A stretch of DNA of 64,000 nucleotides from Paragordius varius (lineage: Eukaryota > Nematomorpha), in assembly GCA_964247055.1 (NCBI GenBank), contig OZ176055.1:7502001-7566000 (forward strand). Reading direction: 5' to 3'. Below, in pieces: positions 34,528-47,040 of this stretch (position 1 is the first letter of the stretch; every line of letters starts with the position of its first letter). The position numbers and the translations under genes were made by a program. The notes under the pieces were generated by a model, which made no database searches, was not told the origin of the DNA, and saw nothing but the letters and a program-made list of their open reading frames with translations.

Positions 34528-35541
34528 TGGGTGGGGTGATATAAATTTTTTTTGATTACTTGCAAGTTTTTCTAGTCATGGCTTGCTTTCATGTGATAAA
34601 AAAAATTTAACATTACACGACTTAGGTCAAGCAAGAAAACTTGATTCGGTGGTGATAAAAAATCATATGATCAAGTAAAACTTAAAGATTTTGCAAGTGT
34701 GTAGAGCACACTGACAGATTTTAAAATATGGATAAAATTATTTTGGAAACTCTTTATGTAAAAAATTTAGGTTTTATATGTAATTCAAATCTTTGTTAAT
34801 GCTATTATTTGTTAATTTGATAAATTTTGGCTATAACCTACATTGGGTGGATACAAAAGGGGATAAATTTATAGAGTAACTCTGCCAATATTTAAGAACA
34901 TGGCATATAAAAATATGCTAAATATATCAATTCCGTGGGCGCAAATAATTTGATTCTCGAAAATTTCTTAAAATTTATAATTAAATATTAATTTTGTAAA
35001 ATTTCAAATCTTCCTTTTTAAACGCTATAGGTTATTTCACAAATAACTAATGTAAAGAAATTATTTCATCATAATCTATTTCGAATATAAGGTTGATAAT
35101 CAATTAAAAATAATAATATGTTATATTGTAATAAACATCCTCCAATAATATTTGCAAATGGACTCCAAACAAAATGAGGTGGTAAAAGAATAAGGGCGAA
35201 TGGTTTCATCAATCTAAAATTATTACTAGGCTAAATAATAAAACTCTATCATATTAAATAAGATACGTGCCAGTGAGTTTGAAAAAACTTTAATAATTAC
35301 ATATTGTATTAATTGTTTATCTTTGTGCCTTATTTCATAAATTTTGGCTGAAAATGATCAAAATAATTTCCGTAAAATTCGAATTGGGTGGCAAAAAAAT
35401 GTTACATTCATAAGCAAAAGACTTGACTTAAGTGTTATTTAATCACAGATCTTCAAGTGTACACTTGCTGGCTTAGTAAACTTGCTCAATTTGCCACGCT
35501 TGGTTTACAAGTCAGGTATGAATGTTTTATCACCCCACCCA
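34528..35541. mobile_element. 1-kb inverted-repeat element with iterated subterminal ACTTG motifs
   Basis: Perfect terminal repeats TGGGTGGGGTGATA (34528) and TATCACCCCACCCA (ending 35541). Inside both ends, ACTTG/CAAGT is repeated many times in both orientations (TACTTGCAAG, TCAAGCAAG; right end TCAAGTGTACACTTG, CTTGCTC), as expected of transposase-binding arrays. GGGTGG recurs internally at about 34845 and 35387. No transposase frame. Superfamily not assigned. Confidence 0.7.
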
Positions 35542-36069
35542 ATATCATAAATACTTTTTCAAATGATCGAAGTTAAAATTGAGCTATAACCCCAAAGGTT
35601 AAAAAGTTAAAACTTTTATTGAAGGATTACATTTTATTTAGCAAATAACATAAAGAAAATAAACATAGACAAATAAAATAAATAAAAAATCATTTGACAC
35701 TTCATCGTTTCGGGGCATAACCCTAGAACGATTTTAACTATCATAAAAACTATATAATATATTGGGACAGATTAAAAGTATATATTCCTTAGCCCTTTAG
35801 GCTTATGATAAAAAAAATCTTTGGGGTCCAACACATTCATTCTAGTCCTTCGATTCTAACTATGGTCGTTTATCTAGCTGTATCAAATTCAAATACACGG
35901 AATTTAAACCATTACAAAAGTTTGCACCTGTATAACATTGATTGACCGAAATATAAAAAAGATTCCTTAAAACTGGATATTATTTATATGGATAAACTGG
36001 AGGTAAATCTCTAGCCAACATAACATGAGCATATGTAAAAATAATGAAAAATAAACCACTCTTTGTTTA

Positions 36070-36570
36070 TATTAATACACTTCGATTCAAATTGGTGTAT
36101 AAAAATACCCAGACTATATTTAAGTTGATATTTTAAAAATGCTACTGAAAGAAACAGTAACAATTTGAATTTATCCTAATAAAATTATATACTTAAGTTA
36201 AAATATATGAATAAAAGTTAGTTTTGAAAAAAAGTTCCATATCAAACTACTTCGGCGCCATTTTATTCTCATTTGCAATATATCGTGTCTATTTAATTTT
36301 CACGCTAATATTTAAGCTAATTTTTATAAAATCATATCTAATATTGATAGAAAGAGAAATACTGGTTTATTATTTATTATTTTTAAGTATAGCTAAATGT
36401 CATGTTGACTAAATTTTTACAAATTAAGTAACATCAAGTATTTTTAATGTGTTGTATCCAAGTGTTAATTTTAGATGTAATTTCAATTAAAAAATTCACT
36501 TTAGTTTTTGCGCTAGCTAAAATAAAAAACACGATATTTTGAAAAATAAAGATGGCGTCGTAGTTTGATA
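36070..36570 (+). repeat. Dispersed repeat H, copy 2
   Basis: Tip TTCGATTCAAATTGGTGTAT, then GTTGATATTTTAAAAATG, AGTTTTGAAAAAAAGTTCCATATCAAACTACTTCGGCGCCATTTT (36212) and AATGTGTTGTATCCAAGTG (36446), in the same order as the copies at 33318 and 45590. Confidence 0.6.
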
Positions 36571-36719
36571 TAGAGCTATTTTCAAAATTATTTTAGATAT
36601 TTCTTATTTATATATTTTAGTTAGAATAGAAGCATAAGTTTAAATTGGAACAGTCCTCTGTAGTTTTTGATTAATATCTATTAAACAAAAATGGGTCAGT
36701 CTCAATTTGAAACAAAGTG

Positions 36720-37110
36720 TTAAAAATCTCGTAAAACATCCTCATCTCAAACTTTTCACCGCCATTTTTATATTTTCTTTTACGCTGATACAACAGGCAA
36801 ATGCATATGGTTAAAAAATGTAAGTTACTAACTTAAAAAAGTTTCAAAACTATAATTCAATGTTAGATTTTATATTTATTTATTTTATTATCAGCTCTTT
36901 GTTACAATAGGGATATGGAGCTACCTCATCTTGGACTCTAGAATTTATACACCTATAATATTTATGCCTTTTTAACTACCACAGGAGAACAATAACAAAA
37001 CACATAGTAATTAATTTATATATTTAAATATCGGTAAATCAACCCAAAATGTAATCGTCTACAAAAAAATGAAAGGTAAAGTCTAAAAGAGAAATGGCAA
37101 AAAATATGAA
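36720..37110 (+). repeat. Dispersed repeat K, copy 1
   Basis: Shares an ordered series of blocks with 49420-49800: TTCACCGCCATTTTTAT, TATCAGCT.TT, GGAGCTA.C...GA.TCTAGAA, and CAAAATGTAATCGTCTACAAA. Together with the adjacent H copy it forms a compound repeat upstream of the orphan secreted-protein gene. Confidence 0.5.
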
Positions 37111-37838
37111 AATATTGGATCGTAGAAATATGGTAAATACTTGTGAGGTCTAAATACAAGTTTCATTAAAATTTTTTATCAGGTCTACCGTTTGATCGGC
37201 CCACCCATGGCTCAAACCAGCCAAACCTAATTATAGCAAACCCCGAACTACTAATAATATAAATTTATTTAATATTATTGAAAATTTATAAATATATTTT
37301 CGAATTATTTTTAACCGACCGCTTATATTTATCCGACTTCTAAAGATTTTTGTCGCTAACCACACGTTTGCATGTATATTTAAAAATAAATTATACCTTC
37401 AATCAATCTTATAATTATTCTTCGGTGTTCATTGATTTACTAAAAATCTTTAAACCAGATGTCTTTTGTAAGATAATTATAGTTATATAAAGAAAAATTT
37501 TTGCTCTTAGTTTTTCCTGGCATATTCCACCTATAGGATATAATAGAATCCCTAAAAGATTCTTAAATGCTCACAAGTTAAGTGGTCTGACTGACTAGTT
37601 TTAGGAGCTAGTGAATATTTTATTAAATGACTTCTTTAATTAACTTATTTTTCTCAAATAAACTAAACTATATGTAACAAAACATATTTTTCATTTTATC
37701 TGATATTTTGGTAAAAGAAAGGTATAGTCAATATTAAATCTTTCACATTTAATCTTTGTTTTGGATATCAATAATTCAAGGTTTTTTGATAATGATTATA
37801 ACTTTTATAACTTAAATTACATTTTATTTGTATTAAAA

Positions 37839-38383
37839 ATGTTATTTATGCGCGGGAAATTACATAATATATTAATTTTGTGTCTTTATGGAATATTAGG
37901 GCATCAGTGTTATTTAATAGAAGCGTATCATCATATATGCAATCAAAATGACATAGAGTTAAAGGCCAATCTTGATTTGCAACGAAAGTATTTTATTTAT
38001 GTTACATATTTTAAAGTCTATTTATTGTTTGTTAGTTTACAAAATTATTAACATTTCGCCTTACATAAGGATTTCCTAACTAAATCATTTTTTGATCAAA
38101 TAGATTAACTAAATTATAGAGTATATAATATTTTAAACAAATTTTTCGTTTTGTAACTCTATAGATTTAATTTAACTTATGGTGACATGAATTTCGAAAG
38201 GCATGACGGGATGGTAGTATGGCGTCCCTTACAATTTTATGAACCCTTAAGAGATACAATTCATTTTTTAAGGCTTACAAATGACGAATACCCAAACCTT
38301 AAAAAAATACTAAACGTCACAAATACCGCGGTAGGTCAATCTATTGGTCTAATTTTTTTGGTGTAAAGGATACTCTTAATTTG

Positions 38384-38418
<35 letters not shown>

Positions 38419-41153
38419 ATCGTGGCAAGTTCACTTTAATTCGTTGATTAATACAGGCCAACGTTGAAATATGATAGCATATTATATTTGACGTCGATGT
38501 AAGTTCTATTAAATGTTATATAGTGTGTCAAATAAAGTTTAAAATTAGGATTCAGCTTTCGGTAATGACCATTAAAAAAGTTAAAATATCATAAAAATAT
38601 AAACCACTCTAAAGTTAAAAAAATTTGTTTTTATTTATTTCAAATAAAATTAAATTTTTTATAAAATAATGTGTTTTGTCATATAGTTTTGAAAAGGAAA
38701 ATTTAAATTTTTTGGGTAGTGGCCTAGTCTCTGACCTTAAGTTGAGATGAACAAAAAATTTATTAATAAAACAGTGCTAAATGGGCGTCTGACAATATAT
38801 CCTAATAATATAGTATATATAGATGTATCATTTTTAGTTTTGGGCCTGAGTTATATTTCAGAAAAAATCCATATTGAAAAATCGCAATATTAGCGCACAT
38901 ATAAACATTATGGTGGAAGCATTCCAAAAATTTTTGTTAAAATATATTCTAAACTATTCCTAAAAAAACTATATTACTTAACTATTATTAAGATTTGTAA
39001 ACTACGAAAATCTCAAATTTTTGGACTCTTCAAAATCCATAGTTATTTATTTTATAATAAAATCAGAGTCGATATGCGATAAGAATTTCTAACCTAGAAT
39101 ATGACATCAAAATTTTTTTTAAAAAATACATTATTAAATTTAAATTTTGGCACAACATTGTTGAATATTTTATGGTATTGCAAAGTATAACTTTTAATTT
39201 TAGAAACTTTCTTTATTATATAACCATTTCTATCACGTCAGATTTTTGATTAAATATTTTGGCTAAATTAATGAAGTGTTGTTTTTCACAAAAAAATAAT
39301 TAAAAATAATAAAGCATTTAAATATAGTATCGCGATAAAATTTTTAATTAAATTATGTAAAAAAAATTATATTATACCATTTGCGAGTGTCCTTAAACAT
39401 TTCAGGTTGGTCTTAAACACTCCAAGTTGGCCGTTCAACACCTCAAGGTGGTGCTTAAAATCTTTAACCATAATTTTTGCTTTTTTATTTATTCTTTTTT
39501 AACCAATTTTATTTATTTATATATTTATTCTTTTAAAAATAAAAAAAAATTATTCAACCACTTTTATTGTTTTAAACTAATTTTCCAATTTAGCATAATT
39601 ATTACCTTATAAATGTTTTTAATGAATAATTGTATTTGAAACCCTAGTAAACTTATATATTTATATATTTGTTTAAATCTTAAAAATACATAATATAAAT
39701 ATTACAAAATTATTAAAAATATACGGTTTTGGAATAATTTTAAAATTGATATTAATTTAAAGATTAAGAAAATAAATGATAAAATATATGAATGATACAC
39801 GATTCGATTGATAAAAATAAAAAACAAAACAAAAAAATCAACTTGAAGTGTTCATGGATCAACTTGAAGTGTTCAAGGACACTCTTGAAGTGCAAATGGT
39901 TTATTATCTTGTTTACAGTTCTTTTCCATCATGCTACAAATTTTCAAAATATGCTTAGATATAATTTTGTCTGCCAAATTTTTATTTCGAAGATAATTTA
40001 TTTTGATGTCATTTTGTTATATTAAAAATATTCTCTCAACATATATAACTTATAAGGCCTAAAAACAAAAGCATCAAGAAATTCCGGTACATTTTTCTCA
40101 TATATATATATATATATTTATTTCACCGGGATATTTTACTGTGTAGTAAAATTAGTTAACCTGACCTTATGAAAGTAAAAAAATATTACACCGCTATTTT
40201 GAGATAGATGGAGGAGTTTTTTCACTTGGATCGATTTTATATAAATCGATGCGCCACGACAGTGTTTAATTGTGTATTCGCCTTTTAGCTATGCGACTTG
40301 AATTAATTGATGGGTCTCAATAAAACATGATAAGCGTTTTAATAAAGATTATATAGGCACTTTCTATCATGACACCGTATATATGGTAGGTAAAGAAATT
40401 AAAACAATATTTTACCCTTTCGTTATCACTTTATGAAACTTTTTTGATTTAGTTATTTCTACTTGTATTTTATCATATTGTTACATTATATGCAAATTTT
40501 AAATATATATTTGGTATGTATGATATAGTTTTTAGTGAGATATGCATTGTCTTATTTTAATATTTTTGTATTATGTAAATAACATATCCATTTAGTTACT
40601 CGAAATTTTATTTGTTTTATTTGATATCGTGCAAATTATGTTCACTTAAAAATAGTATATTAAGAGTATAAAAAACCGAATAAATATCTTTCAAGTTTTA
40701 CGATTTATACTTTTGTTACTTTTTTACACATATCCAGTATTATGTCGACGTAGATCCCAGAGAGTTTCTCTGGTTGGGACTTCGAAACACATCTTCTGAT
40801 AAAGTATATGGAGCCCGGGATATACCAAACAATAAAATAGATGAGATAGTACAATTGATAATGCCAAAGTATAGTTTGATAAAAAACGAGAGGCCATATC
40901 TGGTAAGTATCATTTATTTTCCATCCGTTAATTTGTAATAAAAACTTGTATATTTCTTTATATAAACAAAGACCAAAATAGTTCAAAGTCTTAATGGGAA
41001 GCTTGCCATTTATGATTTTTATCAAGATTTTGTTGTTCTCAGGAAACAGAGCTTTTATACCCTATATGGAGAACTGTTAACTCGTCTTTATATGAAACGG
41101 ATTATCGAGAACATTATAGCAGGAAATCCTTCATATTTCAATATGATAATTGA
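37839..41153 (+). CDS. Orphan secreted glycoprotein, 196 aa
   Basis: Not recognised. Four exons with perfect phase continuity: 37839-37987, 38165-38330, 40738-40902 and 41043-41153 (TGA). Donors and acceptors are good (GTAAGT, GTAGGT; CTCTATAG, TATCCAG, TTCTCAG). The start ATG is followed by a basic residue pair and a hydrophobic stretch ending in HQCYLIEA, i.e. a signal peptide. The mature part has four N-glycosylation sequons (NLT, NVT, NTS, NSS), many aromatic residues and few cysteines. Examples: MVVWRPLQFYEPLRDTIHFL, YYVDVDPREFLWLGLRN, ELLYPIWRTVNSSLYETDY. No catalytic motif is evident. The roughly 2.4-kb second intron holds a family-P palindrome with another element nested in it. A lysosomal or extracellular enzyme fragment is possible, but nothing shows it. 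Confidence 0.7.
38790..40145. repeat. Long palindromic element, family P copy 4, with nested insertion
   Basis: Left end ATCATTTTTAGTTTTGGGCCTGAG (38826) is mirrored by TAAGGCCTAAAAACAAAAGCATC at about 40052. The outer right tip reads CACCGGGATATTTTACTGTGTAG. The centre is interrupted by a separate 0.5-kb element (39373-39903). It lies in intron 2 of the orphan secreted-protein gene. Confidence 0.7.
39373..39903. mobile_element. Fold-back MITE with a different iterated terminal unit, nested in the palindrome
   Basis: Begins TATACCATTTGCGAGTGTCC and ends AAGTGCAAATGGTTTA. The left arm repeats a CACTCCAAGTTGG/ACACCTCAAGG unit; the right arm repeats CAACTTGAAGTGTTCAAGGA. The layout and the TATACCATTT tip match the 9473/41200/63253 family, but the repeated unit is different. 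Confidence 0.7.
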
Positions 41154-41199
41154 TTTTTGTGGAAAGGATGGTATTTATTAACATCCGTTTATATTTAAA

Positions 41200-41448
41200 T
41201 ATACCTCGTACTCTTAAATGCACCCTTGAACAATTCGAAATCACCTGAAAACAATTCAAATTCACTCTAAAATAAATTATTAGATTTTTGAAAAAAAAAA
41301 TACCTATATTTTTTAATATTTTTAAAAAATGTAATTGTTAAAGATATATTTTATATTAATAATTTATTATATTAGCCCGAAAACATATAATTTATTTTTA
41401 GGGTGATTTTGAATTGTTCAAGAGTGAATTGGAATTGCAAATGGTATA
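41200..41448. mobile_element. Fold-back MITE with iterated terminal units (copy B)
   Basis: Right end GGGTGATTTTGAATTGTTCAAGAGTGAATTGGAATTGCAAATGGTATA; left arm GCACCCTTGAACAATTCGAA and AACAATTCAAATTCACTC. The left tip is worn. Same family as 9473-9783 and 63253-63593. It begins within 50 bases of the orphan gene's stop codon. Confidence 0.7.
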
Positions 41449-41926
41449 TCAAAACATGTAAACGTTCTAAAAAATAACAATTTTGAGATGGATGATTAAA
41501 AACTATATGTTTTTAGTGTAAAGCTTTACTAGGTTTATTTCAAAATTGAATTTTTATATTAGGAAAGACGCGGTATATTCTGGTTATAAACCCTTGACTT
41601 CAGTAAATTAAATAATTTATATCCTCCTCCAAAAATTTAAATTATTATATTAAAAAAACAAGATGTTAAAGGTTTAAAGATCTTTTGCATTTGGCGAAAG
41701 CCGTATATAAAATTAATATTGCCACATCGAAAATCCTAACGAAAAGCAAAAAATATTTATACCCATATCGCCAAAATTTGCTTAAAAATATTGTTTATTG
41801 ATTTTTCGAATATTTCTCAATCTGTCAGTCAATGATTAAGACTACACTCAATGATGACAATGGTTGGTTGTGCTGCTTTATACGAATCTATTAGCCAAAC
41901 ACCTTAAAATGCATACGGTTAATATT

Positions 41927-43127
41927 CACTGTGTGCGAAAAGGGTGTTAATTTTTTTAACTAAAAATTTTTATTATGAGCAGCGATTCATTTGCCCCAAA
42001 AATTTTAATTTTTTAACGACCTAGTTTCTGAAATATTAAGAGAAAGTCAAAATTAGGCAAAAAGTGTTGATTAAGAAAATTAAGGATAATTCAAAAAATA
42101 ATAAAACTTGAGATACTATGATTTACCATCATTTTAGGTGATATTTTTAATATATAAATAGCCTAAAATTATATAGTTAGGGTTTTTAAATAATCTGTTA
42201 TCAAAAGATGGCGTTTTTTCTTTTACATCAAAAGATAATAAAATTTTTTATGAAACTATATTAAAATATTTTTTTATTAGCTAAACTCACTATTAAAATC
42301 TTAACATTCATATTTTATTCAGTAAAAAAACTAATCTATGAAAATAACACTAAAAAATATTGTTTTTTATTTAACATTTTGTCATCTGGTTTATGAATGT
42401 ATAAAAAATTTATACTGTTTTATTTTGGAATTTTTACATGAGTGGAAATTAAGTATATAATTTATGCAAAACGATCCAAAAGTATTGAAATATGAACCAA
42501 CAATCCTTATAAATTTCTGTAAGAAGTTTGTTTTACCACAAATTAATATTTTACTGGGATATGTACGGTGGTTGATTTTCCACTATTTGTAAATCCTATT
42601 TTGTATTTATTTATATACTTTATAATTCCCGCTCATGCAAGATTCCAAAAAAAAAACAGAATAAGTTTTTAATAAATTCATAAATCAATTGACAAAAAAA
42701 TGAAAAAATAAAAAACAAAATTTTTTAGTTTCTTTTGATATATTAGTTTTTTTACTGAAGTAATAATGTTAAAATTTTGATAGTGAAAAATAAAAAAAAT
42801 AATTTTAATATAATGTATAAAAAAATTTTTTAAATAAAGAAAAACGCCATCTTTTGAACTGAGATTTTTTACAAATAACTATATTTAGGCTATTTACATA
42901 TTGAAAATATATCCTAAAATGATAATAAACCCTTCAACTTTTATCATTATTTTTTACTTATCCTTAACTATCCTTAATTTTGACATTTTGCCGATTCGAT
43001 TTTCTCTCAATATTTCAAAAACTAAGTCGTAAACAAATAAAATAATTTACAGCAAATGAATTCGCTGGTTATAAGCTATCTCCTGAAAAGAAAAATTATT
43101 TTGTTAAAATTTTTTTTGCACACAGTG
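41927..43127. repeat. Long palindromic element, family F copy 1
   Basis: Ends CACTGTGTGC (41927) and GCACACAGTG (ending 43127). The arms pair over almost their whole length: ACCTAGTTTCTGAAATATT near 42009 mirrors AATATTTCAAAAACTAAGT near 43010, and GAATGTATAAAAAATTTATA near 42394 faces the equivalent block beyond the centre near 42540. A second copy is at 58956-60118. Non-coding. Confidence 0.8.
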
Positions 43128-43229
43128 TTATAAATTTTCCACTTACAACCTTTGGGGATCCATGAATGAACACGCTTTTAACAATCACAGACGATCAACA
43201 TTACTATTAATATAATAAAATACACATTA

Positions 43230-44000
43230 GAGCATTTTTTATGGAATGTATTATCCCTGTTTTTTGCCGGAGAAGTGGAACAGGGATTAAATAGCTATCG
43301 TCAATAAATCCACTTAATGTTAATCCTCTGGACATTATTAATAAACTGACTCCATTCCTTAACCATATTTGAATCTCGTTTGGCTTTCTACAATGACCCA
43401 ATCAAATCTTTAACCATACCAAAAAGGATTCTTTCAATATACTAACAAATTATAGGCTGATCCCTTAAACAATCAATTTTCTAAAATTCTTATTTCAATA
43501 CTGTCTTTCATATATACTTAACCAATTGATAAATCATAAGCTGCTTTTGTTATGGCACTACGCAATCTTTTAATTAGGCGTATTATTAGAAACATAATTT
43601 TATTAACCTATATTTATTTTATATTAACTATCTCAAGTTTCTGATAACATGACAAACAAATTATGGATTCTTAAAATTATAAGTTTAAAATCACTTAATG
43701 CATATTCACAATTTATACTTTCTCCACGAAACTTCTATTGAAACTCCTTTTAAGGATATGGAATCGTTCGATATTTTTAGGTAAACCATCAACAATATAA
43801 GGGCGCCCATTTGAGGGAGCCATGCTTTTTTTTCTTGATAATGAAGTTCTCATGGGAACAAACAAAACAAGCCTACCCATATAATATCTCTTTCCATCGA
43901 GGTTGCCAAATATGGATAAAAAATAATATCAGAAAACGAGGATTATGATTTTTAATAAATTGACCACAAAAGCATTTATCTGATTTCAAAGTCATCCAAA
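43230..44000 (+). mobile_element. Decayed LINE reverse-transcriptase fragment
   Basis: Broken plus-strand frames read DIINKLTPFLNHI ... TKKDSFNILTNYRLIP, matching the NYRPISL motif region of non-LTR reverse transcriptases. About 300 bases on, GAMLFFL...NEVLMG-like fragments follow. Several stops and frame changes are present; it is a fossil. No target duplications identified. Confidence 0.45.
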
Positions 44001-45589
44001 AATACAAATAATTTTGGATCAATATAAAATGAATGATGGAGATTTACTTAAAAAACGCTTGCCTAAAAATCCTTTTTCGCAGCACTCAAAATTAGTTAAA
44101 ACTATTCCTTAACTATCGCAAAAATTGTTTATTCAAACAAGTGTGGTTTTCCTATTACTATATAATGTTTTTAAAGATTAGCCATCAAACATCACATGGA
44201 CCGACATGATCCCAAACACCGAACTTAGGAAAAGGATAATAAACACATGTGACTAGCTAATATATATTAAACAGATAGATTCCTAACATGTAAAGAAATG
44301 AGTTATTTTTGAATAACCCGTACTTTTGGAATATCGGATGGGATAAGATCACCACTTAAACGCAACAAGATAAAGATACAAGAAGGATCATTGTAAGGAA
44401 CAGCAACGCTTGGAAACCTCTCATAACCTTCAAGGGTTGAAAACGATTCTGAATTAATAAATAAATAGTAAAAAGATAAGCCCTAAGCTTCAGCATGTAT
44501 GTGCTTGCAAACCAAATAATTATATTTTATTGTTAAATATATGAAAAATATTTTTTATACAATAAAAATCATGCTTTCTGGAACGGTTAAAACTACGGTT
44601 CCGTTCCAATATAATGATTGTGGATCCATTCTATATTTCCAAATTTATTTATTTTGCATCCCATAGATTACACCTCCTTTGGCCCAACTAAATTTAACAA
44701 AGGTATGCTTTTAATTAAATCTTAAATATAAATAAATATCCATAAAAAGATATTAAATTTAATAAAGATTTTGATTCAAAATTTGCAATTTCTCTGTTAT
44801 TAATCATGAGTCTATCACAATGGTAATCAAACCGCCGCTGGCCTACGAATACGACCCTAAAGTGCTTTCTTATGGCCCTAAATTTTTTATAATTTTGGAC
44901 TTATTTCGATTACAAATATCTGCAAATGTGTCAAACAGCTATGCAAAAGTTATCGGTATTATGTGGTGCACGGCCCTTGACACAATAAAAATATATTTTT
45001 GACCCTTCAAAATTATAAATACCATTGGTCTAACTCATTTGAGCGACGTAAATTTTGGTTATATAAAGACAAATTGTTTGATAAGAAAAGTTTTGTACAA
45101 TTAACATTTATAGGCTTTATTTTTTGTTGCAAATGATAAAATGCATAATGATATTCCCAGGACCTAGGTTAAAATCACCTTTTTAAAGTTCTGGCCAAGT
45201 CACAACCCCATTCATAATAAATTAAAATATAATTGGGATAAACTGAAATTCGTGTTGTAAAAAGATTTTTTGGATAATGATTATATCCTTTATTGGTCAA
45301 ACTCATCATTTTCTTAATCAAGATTAATTTATTTTTTAATTAACTAATATATATAAATTATTGCCCACTTATAATCTCTATAATTTAATTTTTTCTAAAC
45401 AATTTTTTTATTTGACAAATGTGGATTACAAGGATATTAAACCAATATAATTCATTTTTACTTTAACATTTGAAAAATTTATGTTTTTTCTTTGGATCAA
45501 AAAGCTTTTTTCAGTATTGTGATTTCATTGCAATTAATTTTTTATTAATATTTTTTTAAATGCATAAAACCAATTTATTAAAGTTTGGG

Positions 45590-46140
45590 CGAATCGAAAA
45601 AGAATTTAACACTACAATTTATAATGGGGTATTTAGAGACCCGACCAATTGATATTTTAAATAAAAACTACGGAATAAACGTTTCTAATTTAAATTTATG
45701 CATCTATCCTATTAATAGATATAAATATAAGTCAAATATCATAAACTTTAATTTGGAAAAGTTCCACATCAAACTACTTCGACGCCATTTTTATTTTACA
45801 ACATTTGCAAAATATCGGTTAATTTGATTCTATCGCTAAAATCTAAGCTTATTTTTCATTTAAACACATCTAACATAGTAATAAACAGAAAAATCGTTTA
45901 TTTGTCATTTGTTAACTAATCTTTTATGTTGAGATTTATCAATCTTTTTTATATTTCGGGGCATCAAGTAATATATAAGTGCCAAAATACTGCAATGGTT
46001 TTAATTTGTTCCATATTTTTATGGAATATTTAATTGTAAAGAAGCCTGGGGTCCCCAAAGACCCCAATTAATATCGGAGGACTGTAATGAATGTGTTGTA
46101 TCCAATTTTTAATTAAAAATCTATACGACGAAGATTATTG
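45590..46140 (+). repeat. Dispersed repeat H, copy 3
   Basis: Ordered blocks as in the other copies: ATGGGGTATTTAGAGACCC, TTGATATTTTAAATAA, AAAAGTTCCACATCAAACTACTTCGACGCCATTTTT (45759), ATGGTTTTAATTTGTTCCAT, CTGGGGTCCCCAAAGACCCCAATTAATATCGGAGGA and GAATGTGTTGTATCCAA. Confidence 0.6.
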
Positions 46141-46475
46141 AAATTCTGACCAAAATATTTAGGGAAAATAAAATTTAATTCAAATCGGAATCGTACATGT
46201 CAATTTAACGTTAAAGATGCTTACTAATTATTAAAAAAAATATTTATTTAAAAATTTAAATTTGATTGAAAAAGAGTTGAGTTGGAAAAACTTTGAGTAT
46301 AGGAAAAATTTTGAGGTTGTTTAGAAATATATGCAGTTTGATTGTAAAAGTGTTGAGTATTGAAAAAGGTATAATATTTTACTAAAATTTACCAAGTATT
46401 TTGGTTTTTAAAATCTCCTTAAGTCATATCGCCTAACAAAGTTTCTAATAACAATAAAAACATTCTAATTTAAAC

Positions 46476-46774
46476 CAGGGATGCCCAATAAAAACTTCAA
46501 GGGCTGTATTTTACTTAAAAAAACGGACATATACCCCATTATAAAAATATATAGGCATTAAATTAATTAGATTTAAGCATAATAAAAAAATTTACGAACA
46601 CAATAAAACTACTATTTTTTATTAAATACTTTTTACAACCCATAATTTATTTAAGAAATATCATTCTAACTCAGATTTTGTAAATTATCATTTTTATAAT
46701 CATAAAATTTTGTATGTCGTATTTTTTATTTCTCGTGGGCTGCTGATTGGAGGGCCGAGGGTTAAACACCCCCT
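46476..46774. mobile_element. 299-bp hAT-type MITE with perfect 8-bp duplication
   Basis: Left end CAGGGATGCCCAAT, right end GGTTAAACACCCCCT (imperfect inverted repeats of the CAGGGGTG hAT type). Flanked on both sides by ATTTAAAC (46468-46475 and 46775-46782). No coding sequence. Confidence 0.8.
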
Positions 46775-47040
46775 ATTTAAACCATAATGACAGACTATTT
46801 GATTTGCAAATATTATTATTTTTACCTATGTTTAGATTTTTTTATACATGAAGAAAGTATTTGTGCAATCGTCAATTATTCTGTTATGTATTACAATATT
46901 ATTTTGGCAAAATCTTCAGGGCCACATTTATTACGGTATAATACTTATAATTATATAATTTTACTAAGAGTAAGATGCATTCCTTATTTTTCATTAAATA
47001 TCGCTAGATAGCACATGCAACAAATAATTATTATTTGCTA

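Larger units (their letters stand above)
32674..37838. other. Gene-poor, repeat-rich interval
   Basis: No gene supported. It contains dispersed repeat H (33318-34060 and 36070-36570), repeat K (36720-37110) and an inverted-repeat element (34528-35541). The stretches 32674-33300, 35542-36060 and 37111-37838 show only AT-rich sequence. Confidence 0.65.

Noticed and set aside
40705-41025. 106-codon minus-strand open frame
   Set aside because: Antisense shadow of exon 3 of the orphan secreted-protein gene, whose plus-strand exons have consistent splice phases.
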